NCBI GenBank assembly: GCA_024500155.1 | Contig: CM044869.1 | Span: 29,448,501 to 29,512,500, forward strand | Origin: Chenopodium formosanum | Lineage: Eukaryota > Streptophyta > Magnoliopsida > Caryophyllales > Amaranthaceae | Length of the DNA stretch: 64,000 nucleotides | Reading direction: 5' to 3' | Shown here: positions 42,581-57,819 of the stretch, piece by piece | How the letters are laid out: every line of letters begins with the position of its first letter | Numbering within the stretch: the stretch's first letter is position 1 | The notes under the pieces: model-generated | What the model was told of the DNA's origin: nothing | What the model saw: only the letters and a program-made list of their open reading frames with translations | Database searches by the model: none | Made by a program: the position numbers and the translations under genes

Positions 42581-45500
42581 TTTCATTTGATTCAATTAGC
42601 TTTGTTGAATGCATGGGATTTTCATTTGATTCAAAAAGCTTGGTTTGAATGTGTTTGACTTTCGGTGATTCAAAAAGCTTTGTTTGAATGTGTTTGACTT
42701 TCATTTGATTCAATCAGCTTTGTTGAATGTATTTGACTTTCATTTTACTCAAAAATCTTTGTTTGAATGTGTTTGACTTTCATTTGATTCAATTGGGTTT
42801 ATTTAATGCATTTGAATTTCATTGATTCAAAAAGCTTTGATTGAATGTGTTTGACTTTCATTTGATTCAATTAGCTTTGTTGAATGGATTTGACTTTCTT
42901 TTGATTCAAATGCTTTGTTTGAATGGGTTTGACTTTCATTTGATTCAAAATGCTTTGTTAGAATGTGTTCGACTTTCATTTGCTTCAATTAGCCTCTTTG
43001 AATGCATTTACTTTCATTTGATTTAAAAAGCTTTGTTTGAATGTGTTCGACTTTCATTTGATTCAATTAGCTTTGTTAAATGCATTTGACTTTCATTTGA
43101 TTCAAAAAGCTTTGTTTGAATGTGTTTGACTTTCATTTGATTCAAAATGCTTGGTTTGAACGTGTTCGACTTTCATTTGCATCAATTAGCCTCTTTGAAT
43201 GCATTTGACTTTCATTTGATTCAAAAAGCTTTGTTTGAATGTGTTTGACTTTTATTTGATTCAATTAGCTTTGTTGAAAGCATTTGACTTAAAAAGCTTT
43301 GTTTTTTTATGTGTTTGACTTTCATTTGATTCAATTAGCTTTATTGAATGCATTTGACTTTCATTTGATTCAAATAACTTTGTTTGAATGTGTTTAACTT
43401 TCATTTGATTCAATTAGCTTTGTTGAACGCATTTGATTTTCATTTGATTCAAAATGCTTTGTTTGAATTTGTTTAACTTTTATTTGATTCCAAATGCTTA
43501 GTTTGAATGTGTTTGACTTTCATTTGATTTAATTAGCTTCGTTGAATGAATTTGTCATTTATTTTATTCAAAATGCTTTGTTTAAATGTGTTTGACTTTC
43601 TTTTGATTTAATTAGCTTTGTTGAATGCATTTGACTTTTATTTGATTCAAATAGCTTTGTTTGAATGTGTTTGACTTTCATTTGATTCAATTAGCTTTGT
43701 TGAATGCATGGGATTTTCATTTGATTCAAAAAGCTTGGTTTGAATGTGTTTGACTTTTGGTGATTCAAAATGCTTAGTTTGAATGAGTTTGACTTTCATT
43801 TGATTCAATCAGCTTTGTGGAATGTATTTGAATTTCATTTTACTCAAAAATCTTTGTTTGAATGTGTTTGACTTTCATTTGATTCAATTGGGTTTATTTA
43901 ATGCATTTGACTTTCATTTGATTCAAAAATCTTTGATTGAATGTGTTTGACTTTCATTTGATTCAATTAGCTTTGTTGAATGGCTTTGACTTTCATTTAA
44001 TTCAAAATGCTTTGTTTGAATGGGTTTGACTTTCACTTGATTCAAAATGCTTTGTTAGAATGTGTTCGACTTTCATTTGCTTCAATTAGCCTCTTTGAAT
44101 GCATTTACTTTCATTTGATTTAAAAAGCTTTGTTAGAATGTGTTTGACTTTCATTTGATTAAATTAGCTTTGTTAAATGCATTTGACTTTCATTTGATTC
44201 AAAAAGCTTTGTTTGAATGTGTTTGACTTTCATTTGATTCAAAATGCTTGGTTTGAACGTGTTCGACTTTCTTTTGCATCAATTAGCCTCTTTGAATGCA
44301 TTTGACTTTCATTTGATTCAAAAAGCTTTGTTTGAATGTGTTTGACTTTTATTTGATTCAATTAGCTTTGTTGAAAGCATTTGACTTAAAAAGATTTGTT
44401 TTTTTATGTGTTTGACTTTCATTTGAATCAATTAGCTTTATTGAATGCATTTGACTTTCATTTGATTCAAATAACTTTGTTTGAATGTGTTTAACTTTCA
44501 TTTGATTCAATTAGCTTTGTTGAATGCATTTGATTTTCATTTGATTCAAAATGCTTTGTTTGAATTTGTTTGACTTTTATTTGATTCCAAATGCTTAGTT
44601 TGAATGTGTTTGACTTTCATTTGATTTAATTAGCTTCGTTGAATGAATTTGTCATTTATTTTATTCAAAATGCTTTGTTTAAATGTGTTAAACGTTCTTT
44701 TGATTTAATTAGCTTTGTTGAATGCATTTGACTTTTATTTGATTCAAATAGCTTTGTTTGAATGTGTTTGACTTTCATTTGATTCAATTAGCTTTGTTGA
44801 ATGCATGGGATTTTCATTTGATTCAAAAAGCTTGGTTTGAATGTGTTTGACTTTCGGTGATTCAAAAAGCTTTGTTTGAATGTGTTTGACTTTCATTTGA
44901 TTCAATCAGCTTTGTTGAATGTATTTGACTTTCATTTTACTCAAAAATCTTTGTTTGAATGTGTTTGACTTTCATTTGATTCAATTGGGTTTATTTAATG
45001 CATTTGAATTTCATTGATTCAAAAAGCTTTGATTGAATGTGTTTGACTTTCATTTGATTCAATTAGCTTTGTTGAATGGATTTGACTTTCTTTTGATTCA
45101 AATGCTTTGTTTGAATGGGTTTGACTTTCATTTGATTCAAAATGCTTTGTTTGAATGTGTTCGACTTTCATTTGCTTCAATTAGCCTCTTTGAATGCATT
45201 TACTTTCATTTGATTCAAAAAGCTTTTGTTTGAATGTGTTTGACTTTCATTTGATTCAATTAGCTTTGTTAAATGCATTTGACTTTCATTTGATTCAAAA
45301 AGCTTTGTTTGAATGTGTTTGACTTTCATTTGATTCAATTAGCTTTGTTAAATGCATTTGACTTTCATTTGATTCAAAAAGCTTTGTTTGAATGTGTTTG
45401 ACTTTCATTTGATTCAAAATGCTTGATTTGAACGTGTTCGACTTTCATTTGCATCAATTAGCCTCTTTAAATGCATTTGACTTTCATTTGATTCAAAAAG

Positions 45501-48500
45501 CTTTGTTTGAATGTGTTTGACTTTTATTTGATTCAATTAGCTTTGTTGAAAGCATTTGACTTAAAAAGATTTGTTTTTTTTATGTGTTTGACTTTCATTT
45601 GAATCAATTAGCTTTATTGAATGCATTTGACTTTCATTTGATTCAAATAACTTTGTTTGAATGTGTTTAACTTTCATTTGATTCAATTAGCTTTGTTGAA
45701 TGCATTTGATTTTCATTTGATTCAAAATCCTTTGTTTGAATTTGTTTGACTTTTATTTGATTCCAAATGCTTAGTTTGAATGTGTTTGACTTTCATTTGA
45801 TTTAATTAGCTTCGTTGAATGAATTTGTCATTTATTTTATTCAAAATGCTTTGTTTAAATGTGTTTGACTTTCTTTTGATTTAATTAGCTTTGTTGAATG
45901 CATTTGACTTTTATTTGATTCAAATAGCTTTGTTTGAATGTGTTTGACTTTCATTTGATTCAATTAGCTTTGTTGAATGCATGGGATTTTCATTTGATTC
46001 AAAAAGCTTGGTTTGAATGTGTTTGACTTTCGGTGATTCAAAAAGCTTAGTTTGAATGTGTTTGACTTTCGTTTGATTCAATCAGCTTTGTTGAATGTAT
46101 TTGAATTTCATTTTACTCAAAAATCCTTGTTTGAATGTGTTTGACTTTCATTTGATTCAATTGGGTTTATTTAATGCATTTGACTTTCATTTGATTCAAA
46201 AATCTTTGATTGAATGTGTTTGACTTTCATTTGATTCAATTAGCTTTGTTGAATGGATTTGACTTTCTTTTGATTCAAAATGCTTTGTTTGAATGGGTTT
46301 GACTTTCATTTGATTCAAAATGCTTTGTTAGAATGTGTTCGACTTTCATTTGCTTCAATTAGCCTCTTTGAATGCATTTACTTTCATTTGATTTAAAAAG
46401 CTTTGTTTGAATGTGTTCGACTTTCATTTGATTCAATTAGCTTTGTTAAATGCATTTGACTTTCATTTGATTCAAAAAGCTTTGTTTGAATGTGTTTGAC
46501 TTTCATTTGATTCAAAATGCTTGGTTTGAACGTGTTCGACTTTCATTTGCATCAATTAGCCTCTTTGAATGCATTTGACTTTCATTTGATTCAAAAAGCT
46601 TTGTTTGAATGTGTTTGACTTTTATTTGATTCAATTAGCTTTGTTGAAAGCATTTGACTTAAAAAGCTTTGTTTTTTTATGTGTTTGACTTTCATTTGAT
46701 TCAATTAGCTTTATTGAATGCATTTGACTTTCATTTGATTCAAATAACTTTGTTTGAATGTGTTTAACTTTCATTTGATTCAATTAGCTTTGTTGAACGC
46801 ATTTGATTTTCATTTGATTCAAAATGCTTTGTTTGAATTTGTTTAACTTTTATTTGATTCCAAATGCTTAGTTTGAATGTGTTTGACTTTCATTTGATTT
46901 AATTAGCTTCCTTGAATGAATTTGTCATTTATTTTATTCAAAATGCTTTGTTTAAATGTGTTTGACTTTCTTTTGATTTAATTAGCTTTGTTGAATGCAT
47001 TTGACTTTTATTTGATTCAAATAGCTTTGTTTGAATGTGTTTGACTTTCATTTGATTCAATTAGCTTTGTTGAATGCATGGGATTTTCATTTGATTCAAA
47101 AAGCTTGGTTTGAATGTGTTTGACTTTCGGTGATTCAAAAAGCTTAGTTTGAATGAGTTTGACTTTCATTTGATTCAATCAGCTTTGTGGAATGTATTTG
47201 AATTTCATTTTACTCAAAAATCTTTGTTTGAATGTGTTTGACTTTCATTTGATTCAATTGGGTTTATTTAATGCATTTGACTTTCATTTGATTCAAAAAT
47301 CTTTGATTGAATGTGTTTGACTTTCATTTGATTCAATTAGCTTTGTTGAATGGATTTGACTTTCATTTAATTCAAAATGCTTTGTTTGAATGGGTTTGAC
47401 TTTCATTTGATTCAAAATGCTTTGTTAGAATGTGTTCGACTTTCATTTGCTTCAATTAGCCTCTTTGAATGCATTTACTTTCATTTGATTTAAAAAGCTT
47501 TGTTAGAATGTGTTTGACTTTCATTTGATTAAATTAGCTTTGTTAAATGCATTTGACTTTCATTTGATTCAAAAAGCTTTGTTTGAATGTGTTTGACTTT
47601 CATTTGATTCAAAATGCTTGGTTTGAACGTGTTCGACTTTCTTTTGCATCAATTAGCCTCTTTGAATGCATTTGACTTTCATTTGATTCAAAAAGCTTTG
47701 TTTGAATGTGTTTGACTTTTATTTGATTCAATTAGCTTTGTTGAAAGCATTTGACTTAAAAAGATTTGTTTTTTTATGTGTTTGACTTTCATTTGAATCA
47801 ATTAGCTTTATTGAATGCATTTGACTTTCATTTGATTCAAATAACTTTGTTTGAATGTGTTTAACTTTCATTTGATTCAATTAGCTTTGTTGAATGCATT
47901 TGATTTTCATTTGATTCAAAATCCTTTTGTTGAATTTGTTTGACTTTTATTTGATTCCAAATGCTTAGTTTGAATGTGTTTGACTTTCATTTGATTTAAT
48001 TAGCTTCGTTGAATGAATTTGTCATTTATTTTATTCAAAATGCTTTGTTTAAATGTGTTTAACTGTCTTTTGATTTAATTAGCTTTGTTGAATGCATTTG
48101 ACTTTTATTTGATTCAAATAGCTTTGTTTGAATGTGTTTGACTTTCATTTGATTCAATTAGCTTTGTTGAATGCATGGGATTTTCATTTGATTCAAAAAG
48201 CTTGGTTTGAATGTGTTTGACTTTCGGTGATTCAAAAAGCTTAGTTTGAATGTGTTTGACTTTCATTTGATTCAATCAGCTTTGTTGAATGTATTTGACT
48301 TTCATTTTACTCAAAAATCTTTGTTTGAATGTGTTTGACTTTCATTTGATTCAATTGGGTTTATTTAATGCATTTGAATTTCATTGATTCAAAAAGCTTT
48401 GATTGAATGTGTTTGACTTTCATTTGATTCAATTAGCTTTGTTGAATGGATTTGACTTTCTTTTGATTCAAATGCTTTGTTTGAATGGGTTTGACTTTCA

Positions 48501-49192
48501 TTTGATTCAAAATGCTTTGTTTGAATGTGTTCGACTTTCATTTGCTTCAATTAGCCTCTTTGAATGCATTTACTTTCATTTGATTCAAAAAGCTTTTGTT
48601 TGAATGTGTTTGACTTTCATTTGATTCAATTAGCTTTGTTAAATGCATTTGACTTTCATTTGATTCAAAAAGCTTTGTTTGAATGTGTTTGACTTTCATT
48701 TGATTCAATTAGCTTTGTTAAATGCATTTGACTTTCATTTGATTCAAAAAGCTTTGTTTGAATGTGTTTGACTTTCATTTGATTCAAAATGCTTGATTTG
48801 AACGTGTTCGACTTTCATTTGCATCAATTAGCCTCTTTAAATGCATTTGACTTTCATTTGATTCAAAAAGCTTTGTTTGAATGTGTTTGACTTTTATTTG
48901 ATTCAATTAGCTTTGTTGAAAGCATTTGACTTAAAAAGATTTGTTTTTTTTATGTGTTTGACTTTCATTTGAATCAATTAGCTTTATTGAATGCATTTGA
49001 CTTTCATTTGATTCAAATAACTTTGTTTGAATGTGTTTAACTTTCATTTGATTCAATTAGCTTTGTTGAATGCATTTGATTTTCATTTGATTCAAAATCC
49101 TTTGTTTGAATTTGTTTGACTTTTATTTGATTCCAAATGCTTAGTTTGAATGTGTTTGACTTTCATTTGATTTAATTAGCTTCGTTGAATGA
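42455..49192. repeat. Two copies of a 3.37-kb triple higher-order unit
   Basis: 42455-45822 (3368 bp) and 45823-49192 (3370 bp). Each holds three ~1.1-kb subunits, the third with an extra dimer (1176 bp). Variant AAAAAGATTTG at 44393 and 47763 and at 45568 and 48938, and AAGCTTTG at the aligned place in the first subunit of each, are all 3370 bp apart. Only scattered substitutions were noticed. Confidence 0.85.
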
Positions 49193-52100
49193 ATTTGTCA
49201 TTTATTTTATTCAAAATGCTTTGTTTAAATGTGTTTGACTTTCTTTTGATTTAATTAGCTTTGTTGAATGCATTTGACTTTTATTTGATTCAAATAGCTT
49301 TGTTTGAATGTGTTTGACTTTCATTTGATTCAATTAGCTTTGTTGAATGCATGGGATTTTCATTTGATTCAAAAAGCTTGGTTTGAATGTGTTTGACTTT
49401 CGGTGATTCAAAAAGCTTTGTTTGAATGTGTTTGACTTTCATTTGATTCAATCAGCTTTGTTGAATGTATTTGACTTTCATTTTACTCAAAAATCTTTGT
49501 TTGAATGTGTTTGATTTTCATTTGATTCAATTGGGTTTATTTAATGCATTTGAATTTCATTGATTCAAAAAGCTTTGATTGAATGTGTTTGACTTTCATT
49601 TGATTCAATTAGCTTTGTTGAATGGATTTGACTTTCTTTTGATTCAAAATGCTTTGTTTGAATGGGTTTGACTTTCATTTGATTCAAAATGCTTTGTTTG
49701 AATGTGTTCGACTTTCATTTGCTTCAATTAGCCTCTTTGAATGCATTTACTTTCATTTGATTCAAAAAGCTTTTGTTTGAATGTGTTTGATTTTCATTTG
49801 ATTCAATTAGCTTTGTTAAATGCATTTGACTTTCATTTGATTCAAAAAGCTTTGTTTGAATGTGCTTGACTTTCATTTGATTCAAAATGCTTGATTTGAA
49901 CGTGTTCGACTTTCATTTGCATCAATTAGCCTCTTTAAATGCATTTGACTTTCATTTGATTCAAAAAGCTTTGTTTGAATGTGTTTGACTTTTATTTGAT
50001 TCAATTAGCTTTGTTGAAAGCATTTGACTTAAAAAGCTTTTTATTTTATGTGTTTGACTTTCATTTGATTCAATTAGCTTTATTGAATGCATTTGACTTT
50101 CATTTGATTCAAATAACTTTGTTTGAATGTGTTTAACTTTCATTTGATTCAATTAGCTTTGTTGAATGCATTTGATTTTCATTTGATTCAAAATGCTTTG
50201 TTTGAATTTGTTTGACTTTTATTTGATTCCAAATGCTTAGTTTGAATGTGTTTGACTTTCATTTGATTTAATTAGCTTCGTTGAATGAATTTGTCATTTA
50301 TTTTATTCAAAATGCTTTGTTTAAATGTGTTTGACTTTCTTTTGATTTAATTAGCTTTGTTGAATGCATTTGAGTTTTATTTGATTCAAATAGCTTTGTT
50401 TGAATGTGTTTGACTTTCATTTGATTCAATTAGCTTTGTTGAATGCATGGGATTTTCATTTGATTCAAAAAGCTTGGTTTGAATGTGTTTGACTTTCGGT
50501 GATTCAAAAAGCTTAGTTTGAATGTGTTTGACTTTCATTTAATTCAATCAGCTTTGTTGAATGTATTTAACTTTCATTTTACTCAAAAATCTTTGTTTGA
50601 ATGTGTTTGACTTTCATTTGATTCAATTGGCTTTATTTAATGCATTTGACTTTCATTTGATTCAAAAAGCTTTGATTGAATGTGTTTGACTTTCATTTGA
50701 TTCAATTAGCTTTGTTGAATGGATTTGACTTTCATTTGATTCAAAATGCTTTGTTTGAATGGGTTTGACTTTCATTTGATTCAAAATGCTTTGTTTGAAT
50801 GTGTTCGACTTTCATTTGCTTCAAATTAGCCTCTTTGAATGCATTTACTTTCATTTGATTCAAAAAGCTTTGTTTGAATGTGTTTGACTTTCATTTGATT
50901 CAATTAGCTTTGTTAAATGCATTTGACTTTCATTTGATTCAAAAAGCTTTGTTTGAATGTGTTTGACTTTCATTTGATTCAAAATGCTTGGTTTGAACGT
51001 GTTCGACTTTCATTTGCATCAATTAGCCTCTTTGAATGCATTTGACTTTCATTTGATTCAAAAAGCTTTGTTTGAATGTGTTTGACTTTTATTTGATTCA
51101 ATTAGCTTTGTTGAAAGCATTTGACTTTCATTTGACCTAAAAAGCTTTGTTTTTTTATGTGTTTGACTTTCATTTGATTCAATTAGCTTTATTGAATGCA
51201 TTTGACTTTCATTTGATTCAAATAACTTTGTTTGAATGTCTTTAACTTTCATTTGATTCAATTAGCTTTGTTGAATGCATTTGATTTTCATTTGATTCAA
51301 AATGCTTTGTTTGAATTTGTTTGACTTTTATTTGATTCCAAATGCTTAGTTTGAATGTGTTTGACTTTCATTTGATTTAATTAGCTTCGTTGAATGAATT
51401 TGTCATTTATTTTATTCAAAATGCTTTATTTAAATGTGTTTGACTTTCTTTTGATTTAATTAGCTTTGTTGAATGCATTTGACTTTTATTTGATTCAAAA
51501 AGCTTAGGTTGAATGTGTTTGACTTTCATTTGATTCAATCAGCTTTGTTGAATGTATTTGACTTTCATTTTACTCAAAAATCTTTGTTTGAATGTGTTTG
51601 ACTTTCATTTGATTCAATTGGCTTTATTTAATGCATTTGACTTTCATTTGATTCAAAAAGCTTTGATTAAATGTGTTTGACTTTCATTTGATTCAATTAG
51701 CTTTGTTGAATGGATTTGACTTACATTTGATTCAAAATGCTTTGTTTGAATGGGTTTGACTTTCATTTGATTCAAAATGCTTTGTTTGAATGTGTTCGAC
51801 ATTCATTTGCTTCAATTAGCCTCTTTAAATGCATTTTCTTTCATTTGATTCAAAAAGCTTTGTTTGAATGTGTTTGACTTTCATTTGATTCAATTAGCTT
51901 TGTTAAATGCATTTGACTTTCATTTGATTCAAAAAGCTTTGTTTGAATGTGTTTGACTTTCATTTGATTCAAAATGCTTGGTTTGAACGTGTTCGACTTT
52001 CATTTGCATCAATTAGCCTCTTTGAATGCATTTGACTTTCATTTGATTCAAAAAGCTTTGTTTGAATGTGTTTGACTTTTATTTGATTCAATTAGCTTTG

Positions 52101-55100
52101 TTGAAAGCATTTGACTTTCATTTGACCTAAAAAGCTTTGTTTTTTTATGTGTTTGACTTTCATTTGATTCAATTAGCTTTATTGAATGCATTTGACTTTC
52201 ATTTGATTCAAATAACTTTGTTTGAATGTGTTTAACTTTCATTTGATTCAATTAGCTTTGTTGAATGCATTTGATTTTCATTTGATTCAAAACGCTTTGT
52301 TTGAATTTGTTTGACTTTTATTTGATTCCAAATGCTTAGTTTGAATGTGTTTGACTTTCATTTGATTTATTTAGCTTCGTTGAATGAATTTGTCATTTAT
52401 TTTATTCAAAATGCTTTATTTAAATGTGTTTGACTTTCTTTTGATTTAATTAGCTTTGTTGAATGCATTTGACTTTTATTTGATTCAAATAGCTTTGTTT
52501 GAATCTGTTTGACTTTCATTTGAATCAATTAGCTTTGTTGAATGCATGGGATTTTCATTTGACTCAAAAAGCTTGGTTTGAATGTGTTTGACTTTCGGTG
52601 ATTCCAAAAGCTTAGTTTGAATGTGTTTGACTTTCATTTGATTCAATCAGCTTTGTTGAATGTATTTGACTTTCATTTTACTCAAAAATCTTTGTTTGAA
52701 TGTGTTTGACTTTCATTTGATTCAATTGGCTTTATTTAATGCATTTGACTTTCATTTGATTCAAAAAGATTTGATTGAATGTGTTTGACTTTCATTTGAT
52801 TCAATTAGCTTTGTTGAATGGATTTGACTTTCATTTGATTCAAAATGCTTTGTTTGAATGGGTTTGACTTTCATTTGATTCAAAATGCTTTGTTTGAATG
52901 TGTTCGACTTTCATTTGCTTCAATTAGCCTCTTTGAATGCATTTACTTTCATTTGATTCAAAAAGCTTTGTTTGAATGTGTTTGACTTTCATTTGATTCA
53001 ATTAGCTTTGTTAAATGCATTTGACTTTCATTTGATTCAAAAAGCTTTGTTTGAATGTGTTTGACTTTCATTTGATTCAAAATGCTTGGTTTGAACGTGT
53101 TCGACTTTCCTTTGCATTAATTAGCCTCTTTGAATGCATTTGACTTTCATTTGATTCAAAAAGCTTTGTTTGAATGTGTTTGACTTTTATTTGATTCAAT
53201 TAGCTTTGTTGAAAGCATTTGACTTTCATTTGACTTAAAAAGCTTTGTTTTAATGTGTTTGACTTTCATTTGATTCAATTAGCTTTATTGAATGCATTTG
53301 ACTTTCATTTGATTCAAATAACTTTGTTTGAATGTGTTTGACTTTCATTTGATTCAATTAGCTTTGTTGAATGCAAATGATTTTTAATTGATTCAAAATG
53401 CTTTGTTTGAATGTGTTTGACTTTTCTTTGATTCCAAAATGCTTGGTTTGAATGTGTTTGACTTTCATTTGATTAAATTAGCTTCGTTGAGTGAATTTGT
53501 CTTTCATTTGATTAAAAAAGCTTTGTTTAAATGTGTTTGACTTTCTTTTGATTTAAATAGCTTTGTTGAATGCATTTGACTTTTATTTGATTCAAATAGC
53601 TTTGTTTGAATGTGTTTGACTTTCATTTGATTCAATTAGCTTTGTTGAATGCATGGGATTTTCATTTGATTCAAAAAGCTTGGTTTGAATGTGTTTGACT
53701 TTCGGTGATTCAAAAAGCTTAGTTTGAATGTGTTTGACTTTCATTTGATTCAATCAGCTTTGTTGAATGTATTTGACTTTCATTTTACTCAAAAATCTTT
53801 GTTTGAATGTGTTTGACTTTCATATGATTCAATTGGCTTTATTTAATGCATTTGATTTTCATTTGATTCCAAAAGCTTTGATTGAATGTGTTTGACTTTC
53901 ATTTGATTAAATTAGCTTTGTTGAATGGATTTGACTTTCATTTGATTCAAAATGCTTTCTTTGAATGGGTTTGAATTTCATATGATTCAAAATGCTTTGT
54001 TTGAATGTGTTCGACTTTCATTTGCTTCAATTAGCCTCTTTGAATGCATTTACTTTCATTTGATTCAAAAAGCTTTGTTTGAATGTGTTTGACTTTCATT
54101 TGATTCAATTAGCTTTGTTAAATGCATTTGACTTTCATTTGATTCAAAAAGCTTTGTTTGAATGTGTTTGACTTTCATTTGATTCAAAATGCTTGGTTTG
54201 AACGTGTTCGACTTTCATTTGCATCAATTAGCCTCTTTGAATGCATTTGACTTTCATTTGATTCAAAAAGCTTTGTTTGAATGTGTTTGACTTTTATTTG
54301 ATTCAATTAGCTTTGTTGAAAGCATTTGACTTTCATTTGACTTAAAAAGCTTTGTTTTAATGTGTTTGACTTTCATTTGATTCAATTAGCTTTATTGAAT
54401 GCATTTGACTTTCATTTGATTCAAATAACTTTGTTTGAATGTGTTTGACTTTCATTTGATTCAATTAGCTTTGTTGAATGCATTTGATTTTCATTTGATT
54501 CAAAACGCTTTGTTTGAATTTGTTTGACTTTTATTTGATTCCAAATGCTTAGTTTGAATGTGTTTGACTTTCATTTGATTTAATTAGCTTTGTTGAGTGA
54601 ATTTGTCATTTATTTTATTCAAAATGCTTTATTTAAATGTGTTTGACTTTCTTTTGATTTAATTAGCTTTGTTGAATGCATTTGACTTTTATTTGATTCA
54701 AATAGCTTTGTTTGAATGTGTTTGACTTTCATTTGATTCAATTAGCTTTGTTGAATGCATGGGATTTTCATTTGATTCAAAAAGCTTGGTTTAAATGTGT
54801 TTGACTTTCGGTGATTCCAAAAGCTTAGTTTGAATGTGTTTGACTTTCATTTGATTCAATCAGCTTTGTTGAATGTATTTGACTTTCATTTTACTCAAAA
54901 ATCATTGTTTGAATGTGTTTGACTTTCATTTGATTCAATTGGCTTTATTTAATGCATTTGACTTTCATTTGATTCAAAAAGATTTGATTGAATGTGTTTG
55001 ACTTTCATTTGATTCAATTAGCTTTGTTGAATGGATTTGACTTTCATTTGATTCAAAATGCTTTGTTTGAATGGGTTTGACTTTCATTTGATTCAAAATG

Positions 55101-57819
55101 CTTTGTTTGAATGTGTTCGACTTTCTTTTGCTTCAATTAGCCTCTTTGAATGCATTTACTTTCATTTGATTCAAAAAGCTTTATTTAAATGTGTTTGACT
55201 TTCATTTGATTCAATTAGCTTTGTTAAATGCATTTGACTTTCATTTGATTCAAAAAGCTTTGTTTGAATGTGTTTGACTTCCATTTGATTCAAAATGCTT
55301 GGTTTGAACGTGTTCGACTTTCAATTGCATCAATTAGTCTCTTTGAATGCATTTGACTTTCATTTGATTCAAAAAGCTTTGTTTGAATGTGTTTGACTTT
55401 TATTTGATTCAATTAGCTTTGTTGAAAGCATTTGACTTTCATTTGACCTAAAAAGCTTTGTTTTTTTATGTGTTTGACTTTCATTTGATTCAATTAGCTT
55501 TATTGAATGCATTTGACTTTCATTTGATTCAAATAACTTTGTTTGAATGTGTTTAACTTTCATTTGATTCAATTAGCTTTGTTGAATGCATTTGATTTTC
55601 ATTTGATTCAAAACGCTTTGTTTGAATTTGTTTGACTTTTATTTGATTCCAAATGCTTAGTTTGAATGTGTTTGACTTTCATTTGATTTAATTAGCTTCG
55701 TTGAATGAATTTGTCATTTATTTTATTCAAAATGCTTTATTTAAATGTGTTTGACTTTCTTTTGATTTAATTAGCTTTGTTGAATGCATTTGACTTTTAT
55801 TTGATTCAAATAGCTTTGTTTGAATGTGTTTGACTTTCATTTGATTCAATTAGCTTTGTTGAATGCATGGGATTTTCATTTGACTCAAAAAGCTTGGTTT
55901 GAATGTGTTTGACTTTCGGTGATTCCAAAAGCTTAGTTTGAATGTGTTTGACTTTCATTTGATTCAATCAGCTTTGTTGAATGTATTTGACTTTCATTTT
56001 ACTCAAAAATCTTTGTTTGAATGTGTTTGACTTTCATTTGATTCAATTGGCTTTATTTAATGCATTTGACTTTCATTTGATTCAAAAAGATTTGATTGAA
56101 TGTGTTTGACTTTCATTTGATTCAATTAGCTTTGTTGAATGGATTTGACTTTCATTTGACTCAAAATGCTTTGTTTGAATGGGTTTGACTTTCATTTGAT
56201 TCAAAATGCTTTGTTTGAATGTGTTCGACTTTCATTTGCTTCAATTAGCCTCTTTGAATGCATTTACTTTCATTTGATTCAAAAAGCTTTGTTTGAATGT
56301 GTTTGACTTTCATTTGATTCAATTAGCTTTGTTAAATGCATTTGACTTTCATTTGATTCAAAAAGCTTTGTTTGAATGTGTTTGACTTTCATTTGATTCA
56401 AAATGCTTGGTTTGAACGTGTTAGACTTTCATTTGCATCAATTAGCCTCTTTGAATGCATTTGACTTTCATTTGATTCAAAAAGCTTTGTTTGAATGTGT
56501 TTGACTTTTATTTGATTCAATTAGCTTTGTTGAAAGCATTTGACTTTCATTTGACCTAAAAAGCTTTGTTTTAATGTGTTTGACTTTCATTTGATTCAAT
56601 TAGCTTTATTGAATGCATTTGACTTTCATTTGATTCAAATAACTTTGTTTGAATGTGTTTGACTTTCATTTGATTCAATTAGCTTTGTTGAATGCATTTG
56701 ATTTTCATTTGATTCAAAACGCTTTGTTTGAATTTGTTTGACTTTTATTTGATTCCAAATGCTTAGTTTGAATGTGTTTGACTTTCATTTGATTTAATTA
56801 GCTTCGTTGAATGAATTTGTCATTTATTTTATTCAAAATGCTTTATTTAAATGTGTTTGACTTTCTTTTGATTTAATTAGCTTTGTTGAATGCATTTGAC
56901 TTTTATTTGATTCAAATAGCTTTGTTTGAATGTGTTTGACTTTCATTTGATTCAATTAGCTTTGTTGAATGCATGGGATTTTCATTTGATTCAAAAAGCT
57001 TGGTTTGAATGTGTTTGACTTTCGGTGATTCCAAAAGCTTAGTTTGAATGTGTTTGACTTTCATTTGATTCAATCAGCTTTGTTGAATGTATTTGATTTT
57101 CATTTTACTCAAAAATCTTTGTTTGAATGTGTTTGACTTTCATTTGATTCAATTGGCTTTATTTAATGCATTTGACTTTCATTTGATTCAAAAAGATTTG
57201 ATTGAATGTGTTTGACTTTCATTTGATTCAATTAGCTTTGTTGAATGGATTTGACTTTCATTTGATTCAAAATGCTTTGTTTGAATGGGTTTGACTTTCA
57301 TTTGATTCAAAATGCTTTGTTTGAATGTGTTCGACTTTCATTTGCTTCAATTAGCCTCTTTGAATGCATTTACTTTCATTTGATTCAAAAAGCTTTGTTT
57401 GAATGTGTTTGACTTTCATTTGATTCAATTAGCTTTGTTAAATGCATTTGACTTTCATTTGATTCAAAAAGCTTTGTTTGAATGTGTTTGACTTTCATTT
57501 GATTCAAAATACTTGGTTTGAACGTGTTAGACTTTCATTTGCATCAATTAGCCTCTTTGAATGCATTTGACTTTCATTTGATTCAAAAAGCTTTGTTTGA
57601 ATGTGTTTGACTTTTATTTGATTCAATTAGCTTTGTTGAAAGCATTTGACTTTCACTTGACCTAAAAAGCTTTGTTTTTTTATGTGTTTGACTTTCATTT
57701 GATTCAATTAGCTTTATTGAATGCATTTGACTTTCATTTGATTCAAATAACTTTGTTTGAATGTGTTTAACTTTCATTTGATTCAATTAGCTTTGTTGAA
57801 TGCATTTGAATTCCATTTG

